Made by a program: the position numbers and the translations under genes
Source of the DNA: Elusimicrobia bacterium HGW-Elusimicrobia-2
GTDB lineage: Bacteria; CG03
Direction of reading: 5' to 3'
Length of the DNA: 15,581 bases
Assembly: GCA_002841685.1 (NCBI GenBank)
Contig: PHAM01000043.1
Span: forward strand, 1-15,581
In this document: one piece after another, positions 1 through 7,297 of the stretch
Numbering within the stretch: position 1 is the first letter of the stretch
Layout: the number at the start of each line of letters is the position of its first letter
Notes under the pieces: model-generated
Seen by the model: only the letters and a program-made list of their open reading frames with translations
Told to the model about the DNA's origin: nothing
The model's database searches: none

Positions 1-141
1 GTCCACGCAATCCGTGGAGGCCAGAAAAATGAATATGAAAGAGGCCGCCGCGTAATTCCAGAATCCCCCGAGGCTGACCATAACCATAAAAACCGGTATC
101 CCCGTCATCCGCAGAAAAGTTATTTTATTCGCAAGCGTCAT
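1..141 (-). CDS. pgsA: CDP-diacylglycerol-glycerol-3-phosphate 3-phosphatidyltransferase, N-terminal part (cut by left window edge)
   Basis: Only the first 47 codons are present; the gene runs off the left edge. The product would be an inner-membrane enzyme making phosphatidylglycerophosphate from CDP-diacylglycerol and glycerol 3-phosphate. The start MTLANKITFLR followed by a hydrophobic segment fits the usual PgsA opening (N-K-x-T-x-x-R). The last visible residues, TDCVD, match the start of the CDP-alcohol phosphotransferase motif D-x2-D-G-x2-A-R. The ATG (139-141) overlaps the stop of the upstream lolA gene as ATGA, so it is probably coupled to lolA. A related CDP-alcohol phosphatidyltransferase cannot be excluded because most of the catalytic motif lies outside the window. 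Confidence 0.8.
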   Translation of the reverse strand, partial: MTLANKITFLRMTGIPVFMVMVSLGGFWNYAAASFIFIFLASTDCVD

Positions 142-950
142 TTTCTCATGTCTATTATCTTCGCCCCGCGGGGGAAATCAAAAACCCCGGGCGCGATCTT
201 CGCGTTCTTCTTCCACGATTTAATTTCCGTGAATGTTATCATCACGGAATTTTCAACCTTCACGGATTTTAGCATTTTTTCCTTTCTGTCGTATATGGCC
301 TCTATTTCATCGCCGTCTCTGCCGGCGCGGAAAACAACCAGCGTCGGGGCCTGATCCGCTCCCGGGGACGAAGTGCCGGACTCACAAACCCCTCCGGGGA
401 TATCAAAATACATCAGGATAGGATTTTGCCCGGACCAGTCGTCAATATAGATCTCATTGTGTTTCTTTACCAGTCTCTTTCTTGATTTCGCGTCGATCTG
501 CAGCACCTCGGAGGGCAGCTCCGCCCGAAACAAAAGTGGATCCTTCCTGTAATATATCTTGCCTTTCGTGATAAAAGATTTTTCCGAATCCTTGATCTCC
601 ATCGTTTTCTCAAAAGACACTTCTATCGTCGCGGCGCTCTCTATCGCCTCGCGCAATTCCATGGCTGGATCCGGCACAGCGGCGGAGATCTGTTTCAGCG
701 GGCCAGAGGGTATTTCCGCAGAAACAGTACCCAAAGTAAAAATCGTCATAAGAGCAAAACATATCACCTCAGATGGTATCCGTAGCGGGCCATATGAGCG
801 ACGGGTTTTACCCCAAGCTCGGAGCAAATTGGCAACTGAGCCTTGCGAAGTCCGCCTCTGGAGGACGAGCTGCACACGCGAGCGGCCGTCTTCGGATATC
901 TCTGAGGTGATTGCCTCACGGCAAAAATTAACTGTTATTATTTTTTTCAC
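138..950 (-). CDS. lolA: LolA-like outer-membrane lipoprotein carrier with an inserted N-terminal segment
   Basis: 270 codons from a GTG at 948-950. LolA is a periplasmic chaperone carrying lipoproteins from the LolCDE exporter to the outer membrane. The mature part (about residues 79-270) shows a LolA pattern: F-x-K (113-115), KGKIYYRKDPLLFRAELPS (129-147) and a C-terminal DFPRGAKIID (258-267) like the LolA ending. Its place right after ftsK matches the ftsK-lolA order of E. coli. The GTG start is supported by an AGGGA Shine-Dalgarno 7 nt upstream and a GTGA overlap with the ftsK stop. The N-terminus is odd: MKKIITVNF looks like a signal-peptide n-region, but the hydrophobic core (VICFALMTIFTLGTVSA, 62-78) comes only after about 50 residues encoded by an inverted-repeat element at 763-911. 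Translation might instead begin inside or after the element. The family call is fairly sure; the functional start is not. Confidence 0.72.
   Translation of the reverse strand: MKKIITVNFCREAITSEISEDGRSRVQLVLQRRTSQGSVANLLRAWGKTRRSYGPLRIPSEVICFALMTIFTLGTVSAEIPSGPLKQISAAVPDPAMELREAIESAATIEVSFEKTMEIKDSEKSFITKGKIYYRKDPLLFRAELPSEVLQIDAKSRKRLVKKHNEIYIDDWSGQNPILMYFDIPGGVCESGTSSPGADQAPTLVVFRAGRDGDEIEAIYDRKEKMLKSVKVENSVMITFTEIKSWKKNAKIAPGVFDFPRGAKIIDMRK
763..911. mobile_element. Small palindromic (MITE-like) element inserted in the 5' end of lolA
   Basis: The two ends are imperfect inverted repeats. The plus strand from 763 and the minus strand from 911 both begin ATCACCTCAGA, then share TATCCG (777-782; 893-898) and a GGCC about 28 bases in (788-791; 884-887). 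GCAAAA occurs as a direct repeat just outside (754-759 and 921-926) and could be a target-site duplication, though at 6 bases it may be chance. A short TTGCC/GGCAA hairpin lies at the right boundary (911-924). No transposase is encoded. The lolA frame stays open through the element (residues 14-63), separating a signal-peptide-like start from its hydrophobic core. No second copy was seen in this window. It could alternatively be a cis-acting RNA structure. Confidence 0.55.
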
Positions 951-3097
951 AGATTTTCCCTGAGGCGCTCGAGCGTTTCGGCGTCGCAAAGGATCTCTTT
1001 TCCCTTCGTGGGGCCGAGATCGTCGCCCACTACGCCGAGTTCATACATCGTGTCTATCAATCCGGCGGCCCGGCCGTAACCTATGCGAAAACGCCTCTGC
1101 AGAAGAGAGGTGGAGGCCTTCCCCTGGGAGATCACGAATTCCGCGGCCTCCCAGAACATATCGTCTCTTATCTTAGCAGAGGAGAAATCGTTTTTTTTCA
1201 CTTCCTTCGCCAGATCCATGTAATCAAATTCGATGTTCTGGCTCCGGATGAATTTGACGATTTTCTGCACCTCTTTGCGCGAAATAAAGGGCGCCTGGAT
1301 GCGCTCCAGAAAACTTGAACCCGGCTGAAGATAGAGCATATCACCGTGCAGAAGGAGCGCCTCTCCTCCCTGTGAATCCAGAATGGTACGGGAATCGATC
1401 TTTGAAAGCACATGCAGAGATATCCTCGCCGGAAGATTTGCTTTTATCACGCCGGTTATGACATTTACCGACGGGCGCTGTGTGCAAAGGACAAGATGTA
1501 TGCCGCATGCCCGCGACATCTGAGAGAGCCGGGTGATGGCAAGCTCCATGTCTTTCTGCGCCACGGCCATAAGATCCGCGAGCTCGTCTATCACGATCAC
1601 TATATAAGGAAGGCTCCCGCAGGTCTCGTGGAAACCCGCCAGATCCCTCACGCCGTTTTCAGAGAAGAGCCTCAGCCTTCTTTCCATCTCAAAAACCGCC
1701 CACTTGAGAGAGGCCACAGCCCCGTAAACGTCTGTCTGCACGCGGGATAAGAGATGAGGAATGTCATTGTAAACGGTCAGTTCCACCATCTTGGCGTCTA
1801 TGAGAATAAGTTTCAGTTCATAGGGCGAATATTTATAGAGGAGACTGAGGATGAGATTGTGTATGGTGACGCTCTTTCCCGAACCTGTGGCTCCGCCTAT
1901 AAGAAGATGCGGCATCGTGGAAAGATCCGCCACCACAGAATCCCCGACGACATTCTTGCCGAGTATAACCGGCAGTTTCGCTCCTGACATGGTAAAACTC
2001 TCGGACTCCAGAAGTTCCCTCAGACTTATTTTTTCGCGGTTTTTGCGTGGCACTTCTATTCCCACCGCGGCCTTGCCGGGAATGGGGGCGAGAATCCTTA
2101 TTGATTCCGCGCGAAGCTGCATGGCTATGTCATTGCTCAGACTCTGTATGGCCGATATTTTCTGACCCGGCGGAACGGAAAGCTCATATCTTATGACGCC
2201 CGGGCCTATAACAATATCCCGCACCTCGGCGCTGATGCCGAAGGATGCAAAGGCTTCCTCAAGGGGTTTAAAATCGGGAGATTCTTTTTCCTGACGGGGG
2301 CTTTTAAGCAGCGTGTTTGTGCCCGGAAGAAGATATTCCGAGCGCTGGGGCCGATCGCCATCTGCCGGTGGAGATGGTTTTGAAGCGGGCTCATCGTCGT
2401 CACCCTCATCAATGTCCCCTGAATCATCGTCGGCGCCAACAGCTTTTTCAGGAGCGGGTGCGGGCGCAGGCCTCCGGGGTTTTATCACGGGATTGGGCCT
2501 TACAATAGCCGCGGCAGAAACAGCCGCGCGTTTTTTAAGCAGCAGTAAAACAGATCTCACGGCACGCCAGAGCGCGCCTGCGGCGAGAGCTATTTTCACA
2601 AAAGGCCAGGCCATGACCTTGAAAAGACTTACCGCCCCTATGTCAAAAGCCAGTATAAAAGCGGCCAGCGCCCCGGCAAAACTCACCACGAAAGAGCCTT
2701 TTTTACCGAACAATCCTCTCAGGGCCAGACCGAGCATTTCACCGACCTTACCGGCCGGGCTTATCGGAGGAACCCTGCCCATCATGGAAAGATGAACGGC
2801 GGAGCTCACTGATATCAGAAGCAGCAGCAATCCGATGAGTTTCTTCCAGAAATTAGGTACGGTTATTTTCGCGATCAGAAGAGCGCCCGAAACAATTAAT
2901 GCCAGCGAAAAAACATTGGAAACCCAGCCGAAAAGATAATAAGAAGCGGCGGCGATGTTCCTGCCTATAAAACCCTGAGAGGCCTCCCAGTTGAGCCACA
3001 AGGCCATCATCAAACCCGCCCCGACAAGCAGTATGCCCGCTATATCGGCGGAACGATCCGGTTCATCAGGAGTTGGGGATTCTTTCTTTTTGCTCAT
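947..3097 (-). CDS. ftsK: FtsK/SpoIIIE-family DNA translocase
   Basis: A 716-residue septum-anchored ATP-driven DNA pump that clears and segregates chromosome termini at division. Four N-terminal membrane segments are visible (about 18-37, 57-79, 86-104, 135-160). A Pro/Ala-rich and very acidic linker follows (about 205-250, including DDDSGDIDEGDDDE). The motor then has Walker A GATGSGKS (402-409), Walker B IVIVIDELADLM (499-510) and the family signature ARISLHVLSKIDSRTILD (557-574). A C-terminal gamma winged helix (about 640-716) would read the KOPS-type orientation sequence. The linker is much shorter than in E. coli FtsK and closer to SpoIIIE/SftA size. The ATG at 3095-3097 was chosen over a longer open frame because it overlaps the uppP stop as ATGA and begins the normal N-terminus. 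No clear Shine-Dalgarno precedes it, so expression probably depends on uppP translation. Confidence 0.95.
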   Translation of the reverse strand: MSKKKESPTPDEPDRSADIAGILLVGAGLMMALWLNWEASQGFIGRNIAAASYYLFGWVSNVFSLALIVSGALLIAKITVPNFWKKLIGLLLLLISVSSAVHLSMMGRVPPISPAGKVGEMLGLALRGLFGKKGSFVVSFAGALAAFILAFDIGAVSLFKVMAWPFVKIALAAGALWRAVRSVLLLLKKRAAVSAAAIVRPNPVIKPRRPAPAPAPEKAVGADDDSGDIDEGDDDEPASKPSPPADGDRPQRSEYLLPGTNTLLKSPRQEKESPDFKPLEEAFASFGISAEVRDIVIGPGVIRYELSVPPGQKISAIQSLSNDIAMQLRAESIRILAPIPGKAAVGIEVPRKNREKISLRELLESESFTMSGAKLPVILGKNVVGDSVVADLSTMPHLLIGGATGSGKSVTIHNLILSLLYKYSPYELKLILIDAKMVELTVYNDIPHLLSRVQTDVYGAVASLKWAVFEMERRLRLFSENGVRDLAGFHETCGSLPYIVIVIDELADLMAVAQKDMELAITRLSQMSRACGIHLVLCTQRPSVNVITGVIKANLPARISLHVLSKIDSRTILDSQGGEALLLHGDMLYLQPGSSFLERIQAPFISRKEVQKIVKFIRSQNIEFDYMDLAKEVKKNDFSSAKIRDDMFWEAAEFVISQGKASTSLLQRRFRIGYGRAAGLIDTMYELGVVGDDLGPTKGKEILCDAETLERLRENL

Positions 3098-3855
3098 ATG
3101 AAAAAAAGGTTTATCAGAGCGATCGCCAGCGTGTAAAAACCGAAATATCTCAGACGCGATCTTTTCACCATCAGCATAAGCAGATTTATCGCCGCGAGGC
3201 CCGAAAGAAAAGCGGCCACGGAGGAAAGCAGCATTGACGCGTTGAAAAGAGAAGAATCGAACGACCCTAAAAGCAAATTGCCGAAAAGCACGGCAGGGAT
3301 GCTCATGTAAAAAGAAAACTCCACCGCCTTCGCGCGGGTCATGCCGCAAAGGATTCCAGCGCCTATTGTGGAGCCGCTCCGTGAAATACCGGGCAGGATC
3401 GCCAGCGCCTGTAAAATACCTATGAAAAATGATTTTTGGCCGTTAAGCGGAGCGTTTTTTTCTTTAATAAAATCGCTCCCTATGAGCAGAGCGGCGTTAA
3501 GAAGGAAAAAAAGCGAGATCCAGACGGAGTTTGCGGCGAAAATCTCACCGAGCAGGTCTTTGGCCAGCACTCCCGCAATGCCCGCTGGTATGCTGGCTAT
3601 GAAAAGATACAGAACCGTCATCCGGGCTCCGGATCCGGCCTTTCTGAAGAAATCCCTCCCGAGAGAAACAAGGCCTTTTCTGAAATAGAACAGCACCGCT
3701 AAAAGCGTCGCCAGATGAAGAAAAGCCGTCTCCCCAAAAGCCGCATCGCTCGAACTGCCCATGATGCTGTTGGCCAGAACAAGATGCCCCGACGAGGAAA
3801 CAGGCAGAAACTCCGTGAGTCCCTGCACAAGCCCTAAAAAAATGCTTTTTACCAT
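3094..3855 (-). CDS. uppP: Undecaprenyl-diphosphatase (bacitracin-resistance type)
   Basis: A 253-residue polytopic inner-membrane enzyme that dephosphorylates undecaprenyl pyrophosphate, recycling the lipid carrier for peptidoglycan and surface polysaccharides. Both family signatures are present: QGLTEFLPVSSSGH (11-24), with the catalytic Glu, and PGISRSGST (155-163), with the active-site Arg/Ser. About seven or eight hydrophobic segments cover the rest, and the length is close to the family norm of 255-275. The start MVKSIFLGLVQGLTEF aligns with the usual N-terminus. It has no obvious Shine-Dalgarno and follows a 111-bp gap containing two tight hairpins. The stop overlaps the ftsK start by 4 nt. 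Confidence 0.96.
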   Translation of the reverse strand: MVKSIFLGLVQGLTEFLPVSSSGHLVLANSIMGSSSDAAFGETAFLHLATLLAVLFYFRKGLVSLGRDFFRKAGSGARMTVLYLFIASIPAGIAGVLAKDLLGEIFAANSVWISLFFLLNAALLIGSDFIKEKNAPLNGQKSFFIGILQALAILPGISRSGSTIGAGILCGMTRAKAVEFSFYMSIPAVLFGNLLLGSFDSSLFNASMLLSSVAAFLSGLAAINLLMLMVKRSRLRYFGFYTLAIALINLFFI

Positions 3856-3873
3856 TTGGTGCCGGGGGTTGAC

Positions 3874-3910
3874 TCCGCCACGGCGGATGCTGAAAGTGCG
3901 CCTTGGCGCA
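3874..3910. repeat. Two adjacent short perfect hairpins in the spoVG-uppP gap
   Basis: The 111-bp gap 3856-3966 holds two dyads: TCCGCC/GGCGGA (3874-3879 and 3882-3887) and TGCGCC/GGCGCA (3897-3902 and 3905-3910), each with a 2-base centre. On the transcribed strand the second is nested within ATGCT...AGCAT, giving a longer stem. No U-run follows, so a simple intrinsic terminator is unlikely. They may be an mRNA processing or stability structure, a copy of a dispersed palindromic repeat, or a site limiting uppP translation; uppP has no visible Shine-Dalgarno. The rest of the gap shows nothing recognisable. Confidence 0.5.
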
Positions 3911-3966
3911 AAGCATTTCGATACTTATTTCTCATTGTTTTTTTCAAAGCCCTGCACGCGGGTATT

Positions 3967-4296
3967 TTATGCCGGCTCTTCAAACTCCGGCGGGGCATCT
4001 TCCTCAGGCCCCTGCGCGGCAGAGTCCGGACCGGGCTCTCCGGCGGTCTCGTCGTATTTGGCCAGCACTTTTTCGGTGATCTCGCTGTTGATGTCCGAAT
4101 CCCTTTTTATTTTTATCGTGTTGTAAAATTTACCGTCGGCGCCTCTCTGGGAAGGAGAGCCCACAAAAAGGCCGTTGGGGCCCTCGACGACCTTAAAGGC
4201 GTTCACCGTAAAATCATTGTCAAAAGTGACAACGGCAAAAGCCTTTATCTTGGAAGAACCTTTAGACATCCTGATAACAACATCCGTAACTTTCAT
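3967..4296 (-). CDS. spoVG: SpoVG-family nucleic-acid-binding regulator
   Basis: 109 residues. The first 80 follow SpoVG closely: MKVTDVVIRM start, KIKAFAVVTFDNDFTVNAFKVVEG (17-40), NGLFVGSPSQR (41-51) and a helix ending VLAKY (77-81). In Firmicutes and spirochaetes, SpoVG proteins are small dimers that bind DNA and RNA and adjust expression of surface, virulence or division genes. This one adds a 28-residue tail (82-109) rich in Glu, Asp, Pro and Gly; variable acidic tails occur in the family. A G-rich Shine-Dalgarno (GGGGGGAT) lies a few bases upstream of the ATG. It sits 31 bp after accB and before uppP, in a growth and envelope operon. The targets cannot be read from the sequence. Confidence 0.93.
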   Translation of the reverse strand: MKVTDVVIRMSKGSSKIKAFAVVTFDNDFTVNAFKVVEGPNGLFVGSPSQRGADGKFYNTIKIKRDSDINSEITEKVLAKYDETAGEPGPDSAAQGPEEDAPPEFEEPA

Positions 4297-4327
4297 ATCA
4301 TCCCCCCGTTATCCGCCCTAACAGCGC

Positions 4328-4807
4328 TTATTCTATCTCAAAAAGATCGTCGCTTTTCTGCACAAGTTCCGCGTTTTTGGCCAATATCCTGAGTATCCTG
4401 CAGTTTGACGGGCTCTCTATCTCATTCATGACTTTCATCGCCTCAACGATGCTCAAAGTCTCGCCCTTGGACACATTACAGGGCGGATTGATAAAAGGCT
4501 TTGAGTTCGGAGAAGCGGCGTTATAAAAGATTCCCGCCAGAGGAGATTTGATCGTCTTCAAAACCTTCTCTTCCGCAACTGCGGCAGAAGGCGTTTGAGC
4601 CTTTACCGGACGGGTGAGAACGCGTTTTACAGGGATACTCTCTGAAAGAAGACGCGGGAGATCATGAGAGGCGAGGGCTCTCTTTATGCTGATCTTGATC
4701 CCGCTCTTCTCAAAAGAGAATTCGCTGATATCCTTCTCCTTCATGAGAGAATAACACTCCCTGAAAAAAGAAATCAGTTCAGACGTCGCGCTCTTTTGGG
4801 ACTTCAC
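4328..4807 (-). CDS. accB: Biotin carboxyl carrier protein of acetyl-CoA carboxylase
   Basis: 159 residues. AccB carries carboxybiotin between biotin carboxylase (AccC) and carboxyltransferase (AccAD) to make malonyl-CoA for fatty acids. The N-terminal helical segment (about 10-43, ELISFFRECYSLMKEKDIS then KISIKR) matches AccB proteins. A linker (about 44-83) leads to a biotinyl domain (84-159) with EAMKVMNEI, Lys125 being the biotinylation site. The longer loop before the motif (about 96-112) resembles the AccB 'thumb', favouring AccB over other biotinyl proteins. The start is GTG (4805-4807), overlapping the pnp stop as GTGA; the next ATG at codon 22 would remove conserved N-terminal sequence. 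The usual partner accC is not adjacent; spoVG follows instead. Confidence 0.9.
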   Translation of the reverse strand: MKSQKSATSELISFFRECYSLMKEKDISEFSFEKSGIKISIKRALASHDLPRLLSESIPVKRVLTRPVKAQTPSAAVAEEKVLKTIKSPLAGIFYNAASPNSKPFINPPCNVSKGETLSIVEAMKVMNEIESPSNCRILRILAKNAELVQKSDDLFEIE

Positions 4808-6906
4808 TTACTGTACTGGCTTTCGTCGCTTATTTTCAGATCCCTCAGGGCCTCTTTGCGTGACAATCTTATCTTCCCTCTGTCGTCAACGGAAAGGACT
4901 TTGACAAGGATCTGATCGCCTTCCTGCGCCACATCGGTGACCAGGTTCACTCTCTGTGGAGCGAGCTCTGAGACATGGACAAGCCCTTCAGTGCCGGGAT
5001 ATATCTGCACGAAAGCGCCGAAATTTACCGTCTTTATGACTTTGCCCATGTGGATCTTGCCGACCTCAACATCGCCCACGAGATATTCTATCATCTGTTT
5101 GGCGGCATTGATGCTCTCAACGCTGTCGCCGGCCAGCTGCACAAGGCCTTCGTCGTCAACATTGACCTCACAGCCAGTGTCGGCTATTATGCCTTTTATG
5201 TTCTTGCCTCCGGGGCCTATGAGAGCGCCTATTTTCTCCACTTTTATTCTAACGGAATCTATCTGCGGGGCGAACTGAGACACCTTGCCGCGTGACTCGG
5301 GAAGAGCCTCGGACATTTTGTCTATGATCTTGCATCTCGCTTCTTTTGATAAAGCCAGGGCTTTCCTGAATGTCTCCACATCCAGCGATTCCATCTTGAG
5401 ATCCATCTGCACGGCGGTGATTCCCTTTTTGGTGCCGGCTACCTTAAGATCCATGTTGCCCAGATGATCCTCTTCCCCCGCGATATCCACGAGAAGCACT
5501 TTTTCATCGCCTATGTCAGCTATGCCCATGGCAATGCCGGCCACCATGGCCTTGATCGGCACGCCCGCGTCCATCAGGGACAGGCAGGATCCGCAGACGC
5601 TGGCCATCGACGAAGATCCGTTGGATTCAAGGATCTCCGACACAACCCGCACCGTGTAAGGGAACTGCTCTTCCGCGGGAAGAAGCGGTACTATGGATTT
5701 TTCGGCAAGATAGCCGTGGCCGATCTCGCGGCGTCCGGGCCCGCGGGGAAAACCCACCTCGCCCGTGGCGAAATGCGGGAAATTGTAATGGAGCATAAAC
5801 CTCTTTTTGTAATCTCCCTCAAGCTCGTCCATTATCTGTTTGTCCGACATGCTGCCGAGCGTCGTGACCGCGAGGGCCTGGGTCTCGCCGCGCGTGAAAA
5901 CCGCGGAGCCGTGAGTCCTGGGAAGGACCGACACCTCGGCGCTTATGGGCCGTATCTCGTCAAAAGCCCGTCCGTCAAGGCGCAGCTTGTCCACTTTTAT
6001 TTTCTTCAGGAATATGTCTTTTATGCATCCGTCAAACACTTCCGCGTAGGCGATCTTTTCATCGTCTGAGATATTCAGTTTCTCGGCTGAACCGGCTTTG
6101 ATCGCCGAAATTATCCCGCCCCGTTTGGTGTGACTCTTTTCTTTAAAGGCCTCAAGGAGTTTTGGTTCAATTTCTTTTGTGACCTTGCTCTTGAATTCTT
6201 CCGCGATAGCCGGCATCCTTATGCCCACGACCTTCTCTTTGCCAGCTTTGGAGCGAAGATCCTCGCACATGGCTATTATGCCGTCTATCACCGGCTTTGC
6301 CTGATTGACGGCGCTCTCGACTTTGTCTTCCATTATCTCGCTGCCGCCGCCCTCTATCATTGTGATGCCGGTTTTTGTGCCGGCCACTACTAATTCCATG
6401 GAACATTCGGCGATCTCGGAGATCGTCGGGTTCACGATAAAAGAATCATCTTTCAAACCTATGCGGCAGACAGCCACGGGCGTGGTGAAAGGTATATCCG
6501 ACACCAGAAGAGCCGCAGACGAGCCTATGAGAGCCAGCATATCCGATTTGTTCTCCACATCGTGCGAGAGCACCCTTACGGACACCAGCACTTCCTGTAT
6601 GAATCCTTTGGGGAACAAAGGTCTCAGAGACCTGTCCACTATCCGGGAGGTGAGGATCTCTGAATCCCTCGGCCGCCCCTCTCTTTTGAAAAAACCGCCG
6701 GGGATCTTTCCCGCGGCATATGTCATTTCCTTGTAATCCACCGTCAGCGGCATAAAATCGCCGGCCTTTGCCGAGCCCATCGTCACCGCGCACAACACAA
6801 CCGTGTCGCCGTATGTGACCTTGCATGAGCCGTTGGCCTGTTTGGCCCACGAGCCGGTTTCAATTGTCAACTTCCTTCCTGCAACCTGTGATTCCACTTT
6901 AATCAT
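4804..6906 (-). CDS. pnp: Polyribonucleotide nucleotidyltransferase (PNPase)
   Basis: 700 residues, a standard PNPase length. The enzyme degrades RNA 3' to 5' by phosphorolysis and can add tails. Two RNase PH-like domains (about 1-210 and 310-545) flank a helical region. A KH domain (about 550-610, GPGG loop 564-567) and an S1 domain (about 616-686) follow. Active-site positions in the second core are kept: SNGSSSMAS (428-436), and Asp480, Asp486 and Lys488 corresponding to the E. coli metal/phosphate residues. Asn484 replaces a common but non-catalytic Asp. An AAGGA-type Shine-Dalgarno precedes the ATG. It lies 46 bp behind rpsO in the classic rpsO-pnp order, with a hairpin between them, and its stop overlaps accB by GTGA. 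Confidence 0.98.
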   Translation of the reverse strand: MIKVESQVAGRKLTIETGSWAKQANGSCKVTYGDTVVLCAVTMGSAKAGDFMPLTVDYKEMTYAAGKIPGGFFKREGRPRDSEILTSRIVDRSLRPLFPKGFIQEVLVSVRVLSHDVENKSDMLALIGSSAALLVSDIPFTTPVAVCRIGLKDDSFIVNPTISEIAECSMELVVAGTKTGITMIEGGGSEIMEDKVESAVNQAKPVIDGIIAMCEDLRSKAGKEKVVGIRMPAIAEEFKSKVTKEIEPKLLEAFKEKSHTKRGGIISAIKAGSAEKLNISDDEKIAYAEVFDGCIKDIFLKKIKVDKLRLDGRAFDEIRPISAEVSVLPRTHGSAVFTRGETQALAVTTLGSMSDKQIMDELEGDYKKRFMLHYNFPHFATGEVGFPRGPGRREIGHGYLAEKSIVPLLPAEEQFPYTVRVVSEILESNGSSSMASVCGSCLSLMDAGVPIKAMVAGIAMGIADIGDEKVLLVDIAGEEDHLGNMDLKVAGTKKGITAVQMDLKMESLDVETFRKALALSKEARCKIIDKMSEALPESRGKVSQFAPQIDSVRIKVEKIGALIGPGGKNIKGIIADTGCEVNVDDEGLVQLAGDSVESINAAKQMIEYLVGDVEVGKIHMGKVIKTVNFGAFVQIYPGTEGLVHVSELAPQRVNLVTDVAQEGDQILVKVLSVDDRGKIRLSRKEALRDLKISDESQYSK

Positions 6907-6924
6907 TTTGTCCTTCCTTACATT

Positions 6925-6952
6925 GTTTTCCCGATCATCCTTGCCGGAAAAC
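6925..6952 (-). promoter_or_regulatory. Hairpin in the rpsO-pnp intercistronic region
   Basis: A perfect 7-bp stem, GTTTTCC (6925-6931) with GGAAAAC (6946-6952), encloses a 14-base loop. It begins immediately after the rpsO stop codon and ends about 18 nt before the pnp ATG. Enterobacterial rpsO-pnp transcripts carry a terminator and RNase III-processed stems between these genes, used for PNPase autoregulation. A similar role here is inference; the stem is short and has no U-tract, so termination is unlikely. Confidence 0.4.
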
Positions 6953-7222
6953 TTACACTCGTATCTTCAAGTCCTTCGTTATATTCCCGTACTGTTCTTC
7001 GTTTGTTCTTTTCAGGTATGAAAGAAGCTTTTTCCTCTTGGAAACGAGTTTTATCAGACCCAGTCTTGAATGCTTGTCTTTCTTGTGCATTTGCAGATGC
7101 TCCGTTATCTCGTTTATCCTCGTGCTGAAAATGCCTATCTGCACCGACGCTGAACCCGTGTCCTTGGCGTCTTTGCCGAACTTCTTAATCACTTCCTGCT
7201 TCTCTGTTTTCCCTATAGCCAT
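6953..7222 (-). CDS. rpsO: 30S ribosomal protein S15
   Basis: 89 residues, exactly the usual S15 length. S15 binds 16S rRNA at the helix 20-22 junction early in 30S assembly. The pattern is plain: KKFGKDAKDTGSASVQI near the start, RINEITEHLQMHKKDKHSR in the middle, and LVSKRKKLLSYLKRTNEEQY towards the end. Two consecutive ATG codons exist (7223-7225 and 7220-7222). The AGGAGG Shine-Dalgarno lies only 3 nt before the first but 6 nt before the second, and S15 normally begins M-A/S, so the second is chosen. A promoter lies about 40 bp upstream. pnp follows after 46 bp. Confidence 0.98.
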   Translation of the reverse strand: MAIGKTEKQEVIKKFGKDAKDTGSASVQIGIFSTRINEITEHLQMHKKDKHSRLGLIKLVSKRKKLLSYLKRTNEEQYGNITKDLKIRV

Positions 7223-7260
7223 CATATTCCTCCTATTGTTATTTTCAAAATCCAAACAGC

Positions 7261-7289
7261 ATTATAGCAAATATCCCCCATATTGAAAG
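7261..7289 (-). promoter_or_regulatory. Extended -10 promoter for the rpsO-pnp operon
   Basis: On the minus strand the gap before rpsO contains TGCTATAAT: a consensus -10 TATAAT (7261-7266) with an upstream TG (extended -10). The -35 region at 16-17 bp spacing is poor (TTTCAA or CTTTCA), which extended -10 promoters tolerate. The predicted start near 7254 gives a leader of about 30 nt, too short to hold much of an S15-type regulatory pseudoknot without using the coding start. Confidence 0.65.
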
Positions 7290-7297
7290 GGGCGTTT

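Noticed and set aside
1-19. TCCACG/CGTGGA dyad at the left edge
   Set aside because: It lies inside the pgsA coding sequence over the conserved catalytic motif, so codon constraint explains it.
763-911. Integron attC site as an explanation of the inverted-repeat element
   Set aside because: The paired GTTRRRY/RYYYAAC core sites are not present at its ends, and no integrase or cassette is nearby.
2313-2795. Long plus-strand open frame (160 codons) opposite ftsK
   Set aside because: It mirrors the GC-rich Pro/Ala/acidic linker and membrane part of ftsK, has low-complexity composition and matches no family.
3098-3349. 84-codon upstream extension of ftsK overlapping uppP
   Set aside because: Composition is that of uppP read in another frame. 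The ATG at 3097 gives the normal FtsK N-terminus and an ATGA overlap.
5464-6069. Plus-strand open frame of 201 codons opposite pnp
   Set aside because: It lies fully antisense to conserved PNPase catalytic sequence; a shadow frame.
7275-7292. CCCC/GGGG hairpin after the GGDEF gene as an intrinsic terminator
   Set aside because: The stem is only 4 bp with a loop of about 9 bases and no U-tract follows; it also overlaps the rpsO promoter region.
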